From NCBI GenBank assembly GCA_965112735.1, contig OZ218961.1:310001-374000 (forward strand): DNA of 64,000 nucleotides, given 5' to 3'. The DNA is from Phaeosaccion multiseriatum (Eukaryota; Ochrophyta, other classes). Of the stretch, positions 1 through 7,300 are shown piece after piece. The translations under genes and the position numbers were made by a program. The stretch's first letter is position 1. The number at the start of each line of letters is the position of its first letter. The notes beneath the pieces were generated by a model, which was not told where the DNA came from, searched no databases, and saw only the letters and a list, made by a program, of their open reading frames with translations.

Positions 1-418
1 CGACATCACCGTACCGAGCAGCGGCCCTGAAGAGCTCCCCAGTTAGCTTGAGGCCCTGCCGACCTGTCGCCCAGTTCAAGCACTCCACAGAGCTCACCAC
101 AGACGAAAACGCTGTCTCCACTGCTGGATACAAAGCGGTGTAGCTGGCCTTCCACTCCTTGCTCACACCCGCCACGAAGCAGAAGTGCCCCTTTCCCGAG
201 TGCTCCAAGATGGCACGAAGCAGCTCGAGATTCTCCAGGGCCTCGCGGCAAGCTTCAAAGAGCAGCCCATTCACTGAGGGCGTAGCACTGGCACCCCCAC
301 ATGCTGTTGTTGCCTGAGACCGTCTCAGCTGTCTCAGCCTCCTTCCCTGTGCAGAGTCACGAGGCGCCTCCCCATGCCCCAATGCCGTTCTCCTCCTCCG
401 CTGCAGCCTCGTCTCCAT
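1..418 (-). CDS. F-box-like/ankyrin repeat protein, copy 1 (C-terminus outside window)
   Basis: The frame read leftward from the ATG at 416-418 (protein starts METRLQ) is open to the window edge. It matches copy 3 closely through the basic N-terminus (GRRLRQLRR), the F-box-like segment (FVAGVSKEWKASYTALYP) and the first ankyrin-type unit (AAARYGDV). The ankyrin body lies beyond position 1. I chose METRLQ because copy 3 has the same ATG, and because the upstream open segment is CT-repeat derived and is read in different frames in the different copies, as expected of a 5' UTR. Such proteins usually act as protein-protein adaptors; no substrate can be inferred. Confidence 0.75.
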   Translation of the reverse strand, partial: METRLQRRRRTALGHGEAPRDSAQGRRLRQLRRSQATTACGGASATPSVNGLLFEACREALENLELLRAILEHSGKGHFCFVAGVSKEWKASYTALYPAVETAFSSVVSSVECLNWATGRQGLKLTGELFRAAARYGDV

Positions 419-1153
419 TATTTCGTCGAAATGGGTCTTGGGATAAAGGCGAGTAAGTAAGCAAAATAGGAGGAACTGCTGGTCGGAGCTGATAAGTTGC
501 TGAAGAAGAGGGGGGTGGAAGGAAAGCGGAGCGGAGCAGCGAGACAGAGAGAGAGAGTGTGTGAGCGGCTGTGGAGGAAGGGCAGCAGCAGAGAGACCAG
601 ATGGCCAGCATGATCACATATTAACTCCTCCTAATCCTCTTCCCCCGTCTTGCTCCCCCCTCAAAGAGAGGGGCGGGCAATCTCCGGTAGCAGGCACTTA
701 CCAGCGCCAGCAGAATCCTTTCTTTGTATCAGGCTCACCCCCTTCCTAATGCTGCCTACTTTATTCACGCGTGGGAGGTCTTCTTGCGGCCCGTATATCT
801 TGTATGGAGCTCCGGGCCTGGGCAGGCCCACCATCTGTGAGTCTGGATGTCGAGGCCCTGAGGCAGGCAGTCCAGCCAGCTCCTCAGGAAGCTGCAAGCT
901 TCATCCGTGTGATGCCTTCCCTCGACCAACCCCCCTGGCCACCTTTGACAGCCCTTCGCTGACACACACACACACACACACACACACTGACACACATAAA
1001 TCTTAGGTTCGACCACATTCTCGATAGCAGGTAGCATGCCGGCTGGCGCCGGCAATAGCAGATCGCAGAGAGCACGTCAGGGGTCGATTAGGTTGATTTA
1101 ATTCCTGTAAGTTGCTAAAATAATAAAATTCCTTCCCCTGACTTCCCTCAATC

Positions 1154-1354
1154 TCAGTCTGGCATGTCTCGCTGCCGAAGTCCTCGTCGAACCATATATA
1201 CGTATTCACTGAAGCCTCCCACCAGCCGAAGGGCGCAAAGTGTCCCGCGAACATGCCACAGACACGATGATGAGGGCACCTCCCTCTGCTGATAGACCGC
1301 TTGTAACAAACATTCACAGCAGCGCCTCGAAGCGCGACAGTCACAGCCGTCCAT
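1154..1354 (-). other. Small conserved ORF in 3' flank of ankyrin copy 2
   Basis: A 66-codon frame beginning MDGCDCRASRR lies downstream of ankyrin copy 2 on the same strand. The equivalent stretch at 3232-3432 differs at only three residues. A second overlapping frame through the same bases (containing FAPFGWWEASVNTYIWF) is also open in both copies. The similarity may simply reflect recent duplication of a 3' UTR, so coding status is unproven. Confidence 0.25.
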
Positions 1355-1465
1355 CCTGCTCTGTACTGACCCACGCTCACCGGAAGCCTCCCCAAACGTA
1401 CGCTAACTGCCCCCCCACCCCTCCCGCCATGTCTCTCTCTCCATCTGTGCGAGCTTGTTCTCCTC

Positions 1466-2413
1466 TCAGTCCTGGCAGTCGCAGGGGTGCCCATTGGCGT
1501 GCACCCACTGCTTGATGTCCTCAAAGGTTTTGCCGTCCATGTCCCATACCTCGCCCTCCCAGTTACGCCCTCCATCATACAATCTGTCCCTGATGATCTG
1601 TGGGCACGACATTGCGTCCCACGGACACTGCACTTCTTCCGATCGGAGCCACTTCAGCACAGCAAGGCTCTTACCACTCAAGACTGCCTCTCTACAGACA
1701 CTCACATCCCAGTCACAGAGGTGGCGAGCATTGGCGTGGAGCAGCTGCAGTACCTCGAGGCGGCCCCCGTGAGCTGCAATAAAAGCCCCATCGCGCCAGT
1801 CGTTATAATCATTCCGTTCCAGCACGGCTCTCGTGGGAGGATGCTCGAGAAGCCATTCCACGACGGGAACATGTCCACCGCCGCATGCATCGTTCCAAGA
1901 GATGGAATCAAAGTCTGCCCCACCGTCGTCCGACAGCAACCACGTGAGCATATCTAAGCGCCCTTTACCTGCAGCTACGGCACACATTTCGCAGCCGTTA
2001 TAGTACCATGGGCACTGCTCCTTGTCGGGAAGGTCCTCTGAGCGCAGCCACTTGAGAACGCTCAGGCCATGCTCTCTGTTACGCACTGTTGCAGTACACA
2101 CATACTCACTCCAGGGACAGTCCTTGCCATGGAGAGCCTTGCAGACCTCGACATCTCCGTACCGAGCAGCGGCCTTGAAGAGCTTGGCATTTGGCACAAG
2201 GCCCTGCCGACACGTCGCCCAGTTCACGCACTCAACTGAGCTGACCACAGATGAGTATGCTGTCTTCACTGCTGGATACAAGGTGGTATAGCTGGCCTTC
2301 CACTCCTTGCTCACACCAGCCACGAAGCAGAAGTGCCACTTTCCCAAGTGCTCCAAGATGGCACGAAGCAGCTCGAGATTCTCCAGGGCCTCGTGGCAAG
2401 CTTCAAAGAGCAT
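1466..2413 (-). CDS. F-box-like/ankyrin repeat protein, copy 2
   Basis: About 315 residues from the first Met inside the conserved body (MLFEACHEAL). A short F-box-like segment (FVAGVSKEWKASYTTLYP) is followed by divergent ankyrin units with the pattern VLKWLRSE-x(n)-CPW, DMLTWLLSDD, PVVEWLLEH and VLQLLHANA. The protein ends HPCDCQD. The frame stays open to 2758, but the ATG used by copies 1 and 3 (METRLQ) is ACG here, and the upstream CT-rich part is in a different frame from copy 3. So copy 2 either starts internally, uses a non-AUG start, or is losing its start. No membrane segment or catalytic motif is visible. Adaptor function is inferred from the family only. Confidence 0.7.
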   Translation of the reverse strand: MLFEACHEALENLELLRAILEHLGKWHFCFVAGVSKEWKASYTTLYPAVKTAYSSVVSSVECVNWATCRQGLVPNAKLFKAAARYGDVEVCKALHGKDCPWSEYVCTATVRNREHGLSVLKWLRSEDLPDKEQCPWYYNGCEMCAVAAGKGRLDMLTWLLSDDGGADFDSISWNDACGGGHVPVVEWLLEHPPTRAVLERNDYNDWRDGAFIAAHGGRLEVLQLLHANARHLCDWDVSVCREAVLSGKSLAVLKWLRSEEVQCPWDAMSCPQIIRDRLYDGGRNWEGEVWDMDGKTFEDIKQWVHANGHPCDCQD

Positions 2414-2671
2414 CCCATTCACTGAGGGCGTAGTACTGGCACCCCCACTTGCTGTTGTTGCCGGAGATCGTCTCAGCCGTCTCAGCCTCCTTCCCTGGGT
2501 AGAGTCATGTTGCGCCTCGCCGTGCCCCAATGCCGTTCTCCTCCGCTGCAGCCTCGTCTCCGTTGTTTCGTCGAAATGGGTCTTGGGATAAATGCGAGGA
2601 AGTAAGCACCCTAGGAGGAAAGGAAGGAGAGGAAGAAGGGGGGAGGGGAAGGAAAGGCGGAGGGGAGAGGG

Positions 2672-2702
<31 letters not shown>

Positions 2703-3231
2703 GGCTGTGGAGGAGGGGCAGCAGCCGAGAGACCAGATGGCCAGCATGATTCATACATCTGTTGTAACTCCTCCCACTCCCCTTCCCCGCAGCTGCTTCC
2801 CCGCAGCTGCTTCCCCGCTTCCCCCGTCGTGCTCCCCCCTCAAGAACAGAGGGGCGGGCTATCTCCGGTAGCAGGCACTCACCAGCGCCAGCAGAATCCT
2901 TTCTTTCTATCAGCCTTACTTTATTCAGGGATATCTTGAACTCCGGGCCTGGGCAGGCCCGCCATCTGTGAGTCTGGATGTCGAGGCCCTGAGCCAGCAA
3001 AGGCCCGGGGAGCTAAGGCCTAACTCATCAATTCCTTCCCACTGACACACATAAATCTTAGGTTCGACCGCTGACGTGTTATTGCTATCGACCACATTCT
3101 CGATAGCAAATAGCACGCCGGCTGGCGCCGGCGATAGCAGATCGCAGATAGCACGTCAGGGGTCGATTAGGTTGATTGATTCCTGTAAGTTGCTAAAATA
3201 ATAAAATGCCCTCCACTGACTTCCCTCAATC

Positions 3232-3432
3232 TCAGTCTGACACGTCTCGCTGCCGAAGTCCTCGTCGAACCATATATACGTATTCACTGAAGCCTCCCAC
3301 CAGCCGAAGGGCGCAAAGTGTCCCGCGAACATGCCACAGACACGATGATGAGGGCACCTCCCTCTGCTGATAGACCGCTTGTAACAAACATTCACAGCAG
3401 CGCCTCGAAGCGGGACAGTCACAGCCGTCCAT
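3232..3432 (-). other. Small conserved ORF in 3' flank of ankyrin copy 3
   Basis: This is the counterpart of the 66-codon frame at 1154-1354, with three residue changes (R7P, and MP to VS near the end). It could be a 3' UTR, a spliced last exon of the ankyrin gene, or a small independent gene. The sequence does not decide between these. Confidence 0.25.
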
Positions 3433-3541
3433 CCTGCTCTGTACTGACCCACGCTCACCGGAAGCCTCCCCAAAAGAACGCTAAGCGCCCCTCCACCCCT
3501 CCCCCCATGTCTCTCTCTCCATCTGTGCGAGCTTGCCCCTC

Positions 3542-4639
3542 TCAGTCCTCGCAGTTGCAGGGGTGCCCATTGGCGTGCACCCACTGCTTGATATCCTCAA
3601 AGGTTTTGGCGTCGATGTCCCATTCCACACCGTCGTTATACCGTTCATACACTCCTTCGTCCCTGATGACTTGTGGGCACGACATTGCGCTCCACGGACA
3701 CTGCCCTTCCTCTGATCGGAGCCATTTCAGCACGGCAAGGCTCTTACCATGTACGACTGCATGAAGACAGACCTGAGCATGCCAATCGCAGAGGTGGCGA
3801 GCATTGGCGTGGAGGAACTGCAGTACCTCGAGGCGGCCCTCTCCAGCTGCATACCAAGCCCCATCGCGCCACTTGCCGTCTTCATTTTCTTCCAGCAAGG
3901 CTCTCGTGGGAGGATGCTCGAGAAGCCATTCCACGACGGGAATATGCCCACCGTCACATGCGTCGTTCCAAGAGAAAAAAGCAAAGTCTGCCCCACCGTC
4001 GTCCGACAGCAACCACTTGAGCATATCCAAGTGCCCTTCAAGTGCAGCTTGGCAACACATATAGGAGCCGTTACGGTCCCATGGGCACTGCTCCTTGTCG
4101 GGAAGGTCCTCTGAGCGGAGCCACTTGAGTACGCTCAGGCCATGCTCTCTGTTACTCACTGTTGCAATACACACATACTCACCCCAGGGACAGTCCTTGC
4201 CATGGAGGGCCTTGCAGACCTCGACATCACCGTACCGAGCAGCGGCCCTGAAGTGCTCCCCAGTTAGCTCGAGGCCCTGCCGACCTGTCGCCCAGTTCAA
4301 GCACTCCACAGAGCTCACCACAGACGAAAACGCTGTCTCCACTGCTGGATACAAAGCGGTGTAGCTGGCCTTCCACTCCTTGCTCACACCCGCCACGAAG
4401 CAGAAGTGCCCCTTTCCCGAGTGCTCAAAGATGGCACGAAGCAGCTCGAGATTCTCCAGGGCCTCGTGGCAAGCTTCAAAGAGCAGCCCATTCACTGAGG
4501 GCGTAGCACTGGCACCCCCACATGCTGTTGTTGCCTGAGACCGTCTCAGCCGTCTCAGCCTCCTTCCCTGTGCAGAGTCACGAGGCGCCTCCCCGTGCCC
4601 CAATGCCGTTCTCCCCCTCAGCTGCAGCCTCGTCTCCAT
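3542..4639 (-). CDS. F-box-like/ankyrin repeat protein, copy 3
   Basis: 365 residues from METRLQ (ATG at 4637-4639) to the end HPCNCED. Order: basic low-complexity N-terminus to about residue 45; F-box-like helix region (LLFEACHEALENLELL, FVAGVSKEWKASYTALYP) to about 110; then five or six divergent ankyrin units with the recurring LKWLRSE and CPW signatures. The frame extends upstream to 4855 through a CT microsatellite, which I read as 5' UTR. This is the most intact copy. The three genes share 5' and 3' flanks and so probably promoter and terminator. Their role is unknown; similar CPW-ankyrin families are expanded in heterokont algae. Confidence 0.8.
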   Translation of the reverse strand: METRLQLRGRTALGHGEAPRDSAQGRRLRRLRRSQATTACGGASATPSVNGLLFEACHEALENLELLRAIFEHSGKGHFCFVAGVSKEWKASYTALYPAVETAFSSVVSSVECLNWATGRQGLELTGEHFRAAARYGDVEVCKALHGKDCPWGEYVCIATVSNREHGLSVLKWLRSEDLPDKEQCPWDRNGSYMCCQAALEGHLDMLKWLLSDDGGADFAFFSWNDACDGGHIPVVEWLLEHPPTRALLEENEDGKWRDGAWYAAGEGRLEVLQFLHANARHLCDWHAQVCLHAVVHGKSLAVLKWLRSEEGQCPWSAMSCPQVIRDEGVYERYNDGVEWDIDAKTFEDIKQWVHANGHPCNCED

Positions 4640-4763
4640 TGTTTCGTCGAAAAAGGCCTTGGGATAAATGCGAGCAAGTAAGCACCTCCAGTAAGCCCTG
4701 CTGGCCGGGGCAGATAAGTTGCTGAACAAGAATGGAGTGGAAGGAAAGGCGGAGGGGAGAGGT

Positions 4764-4767
<4 letters not shown>

Positions 4768-4805
<38 letters not shown>
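4768..4805. repeat. (GA)n microsatellite in 5' flank of ankyrin copy 3
   Basis: About 19 GA dinucleotides (CT on the gene strand). Shorter, interrupted versions are at 541-560 (copy 1) and 2673-2694 (copy 2), so the tract has changed length since the duplication. Confidence 0.9.
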
Positions 4806-4808
<3 letters not shown>

Positions 4809-5140
4809 GCGGCCGTGGAGGAAGGGCAGCAGCAGAGAGGCCAGATGGCCAGCATGATTCATACATCTGTTGCAACTCCTCCCACTCCTCTTCCCCGCAG
4901 CTGCTTCCCCGCTTCCCCCGTCTTGCTCCCCCCTCAAGAACAGAGGGGCGGGCCATCTCCGGTTGCAGGCACTTACCAGCGCCAGCAGAATCCTTTGTTT
5001 CTATCAGCCTCGCCCCCTTCCTTATGCTGCCTACTTTATTCACGCGTGGGAGGTCTTTGCCGGTTCTATGTAGACCTCCGTCTGCCAGACCCGCCATCTG
5101 TGAGTCTGGATGTCGAGGCCCTGAGCCAGCCAGGGGGGGA

Positions 5141-5628
5141 AAGTGAGTGCGCGCGCAATTTTGGTTTTTCCTCTCTACATCATTGACAGGTAAACAAAGA
5201 TGTGATGGGCCAGGGAGGGGGAGGGGAAGAAGCAGTCTGCCTTTTCGCAGCATGGAACGAGCTCAAGTAAGCTCAAAGATCTCAGGAGGAGAGGGATGGG
5301 TACGAGGTGAAGGATCTGTAAGCAGACAATGGCACGGAGCTGATCAGCAAAGAGGACGAAGGCTAAGCTCAATGCTCAAGGCATCAAGACGCATCTCACG
5401 GACCCGCCCCTACTACTACTGCGTGGAACAAAATGGGCTGAACGAGGCGCGGCACACGATGCTGAGGAAGATGGCGATAGGGCTACTGGTAGAGGCCAAA
5501 CTATCGGACTTCCTCCAGCTCATCTCGGCCCTCCTCCTTTGTCCTTCTGTTCCGCCTCACCTCCCGGCTGCTGCCGCTCGCCCTCCCCCTTTCCCCGTAT
5601 CATATTCAGATCCCATCCTCCTACTGGA
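5141..5628. other. Intergenic region upstream of flavodoxin-like gene
   Basis: This stretch holds the end of the duplicated array and the 5' flank of the plus-strand gene starting at 5629. A weakly coding-looking plus-strand frame runs through it but shows no recognised domain. No clear promoter element was seen. Confidence 0.4.
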
Positions 5629-6316
5629 ATGGCTATTGAAAGGCTCCTAGTCATTCATGGCGGCGAGCTTGCGAAGGATGTCGCTGAGCAAATCGAAAGG
5701 GCGGCCACTGCTGTCAACGTGGAATGCGCGCTCCAGTGTTGTAGTGAGAGACCGAAGAAGCTCGCGACTGATGTTCCGGCAACGACGCTCGCAGTGTTTG
5801 TAATGCAAACGATTGAAAATGCGCAGCCTACAGAAGAAGTACGTACAACAACGCAAAAGAAAAGACACTACCCTCGCTCTTTTTTCTTATTCCTCTCTTT
5901 CTTCTTCTTCCTCCTCCTCCTCTCTCTCTATCTCTCTCTCTCTCTCTCTTTCTCACTCACCAATACAACACCACACCTTCTCTATGCTTTTGTTTTAGGG
6001 TGGCGCGACACTGCGTTTTTTCAAGCGAAAGACGCATCCCAGCGACATGCTCAGCAGCAACAGTAGCAACCCCGACGGCTTACAGTACACGGTTTTAGGT
6101 GTGGGCGATTCCAACTTGCTCTTGGACCGACAGACGACAGGGGCAGCGGACTGCAACCAAGTCGCCCAGGAATTAGACCGACGGCTTGAGCAGCTGGGAG
6201 CAACCCGCCGGTATCCCCTCGGGCTGGACGACGAACGGGCAGGCCTGACCCAAGTCGAAGGGTGGATATCGGGCCTTTTGGAAAGTGTCCGCACTACTCT
6301 ACCCCCTAGCGGATGA
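5629..6316 (+). CDS. Flavodoxin-like single-domain protein
   Basis: Two exons, 5629-5838 and 5999-6316, joined in phase 0 (donor GAA|GTACGT, acceptor TTTTAG|GG), give 175 residues. The second half has the diflavin-reductase flavodoxin signature: YTVLGVGDSN, then DCNQVAQELDRRLEQLGA, then YPLGLDDE and WISGLLESV. This resembles the FMN domain of methionine synthase reductase and related diflavin enzymes. The first half contains AVFVMQTIENAQP, where such domains have the conserved xxSTxGxGxxP loop. The usual N-terminal phosphate-binding loop (T/S-x-T-G-x-T) is replaced by HGGELAKD, so FMN binding is uncertain. There is no reductase (FAD/NADPH) domain before the stop, so it must work alone or with a separate reductase. 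The intron has a TC-rich tract before its acceptor. Confidence 0.8.
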
Positions 6317-7300
6317 GGAGAAGTACTACAGAGACGTAAAGCGTCGCAATTTTGGTCAACCAAAGAGTGTCCTGAACTAAAGCTCGTAATCTTTAGCTCT
6401 TAAGCTGTGGTGCCTTTAAATTTTAAAAAGTACAAGCCTCACCATTCAGACAAGCTTTCCTCTTTTCGCCCTATCAACGTGAAATGACGGCCAAACGCGG
6501 GGAGGGCTCGCTATGTACCATTCAATGTTCAGCTTTTGGAGCTTTTCTTCTGAGCTATCACTATTGCCGGCGTCAGTCCGCACGCCATCAGCTACCCCCC
6601 CCCCCCCCCCCTCGACCCCCCCCCCTCAGCTTCTACAGATGGATATGATTGAGCTAGCCTCCTAGTCATTGGGGGGTCAGGCGGCGCCATTTGGGCCATC
6701 TCACGCTATCAGCTAGAGACGCGTGCCAATAGCGCAGCTACCGGCGACAGCTCAATAGCGCATCAGGGGTCGACGAACCAACTTCTCCACCCTGTCCCTC
6801 TGCAGCCTCTCTCAGACCCCACAGCGAATGCAATTCTGGTATAAAACGGACGAGAGCACTGGCTGGTGGGTTTGGTTGGAGTACCAACGCGTGATGTATG
6901 CTCTCTCGCTCTACAACTCCACCCGCCATAATCCCATAGTCCTGTGCACAAGGACCTCGCTCGATTAGAGTGAGTGATCTGTGAGGGCCAGGCCACCGCC
7001 ATTTGTGAGGGCCAGGCCACCGCCATTTGTGAGGGCCAGGCCACGGCTCACCGCCAAGTCAGCGCCTTGTGTGCTGGAAGCGCACACGTGCGAGGAGGGA
7101 AGCCCCTCCTGCTGCTTAGTGCGTGAAGGAATCTCATAAGAACTTGGGGGGGGGGTTGGTGTGTGTGGGACAGGAGTGTGAGGGACGGAGTGCGTGAGTA
7201 AGTCGTGAGTGATGGGACACCCAATCAATTTATTCAATTACAAGAAAGAGGTGGATTGAAAAGCAAGTTGAGCCAAAGCAAGCCAGAATTCCATCCCTTA
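6317..7300. other. Intergenic region between convergent flavodoxin-like and PPR genes
   Basis: This holds the 3' ends of both neighbours, a poly-C tract (6595-6611, continuing interrupted to 6627), a diverged dispersed repeat (6548-6780) and a short tandem repeat (6983-7044). No further gene is supported. Confidence 0.6.
6983..7044. repeat. Short tandem repeat, ~24 bp unit
   Basis: The phrase GTGAGGGCCAGGCCACCGCC plus ATTT occurs twice in full and a third time truncated (GTGAGGGCCAGGCCACGG). Its first bases resemble the TCACAGATGG word read on the other strand. Confidence 0.85.

Larger units (their letters stand above)
1..5140. repeat. Tandem array of ~2.08 kb gene-containing units
   Basis: The same unit occurs three times: a partial unit at 1-1000, a full one at about 1003-3060 and a full one at about 3061-5140. 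Each has a minus-strand ankyrin gene, a CT/GA-rich 5' flank, and a conserved 3' flank. Stop codons of copies 2 and 3 are 2,076 bp apart. Junctions carry a shared block (near 1006-1100 and 3061-3175) containing a GC-rich inverted repeat, GCCGGCTGGCGCCGGC. Divergence is only a few percent in coding parts and larger, with indels, in the CT tracts and flanks. This is a recent segmental duplication that probably continues left of the window. Confidence 0.9.
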
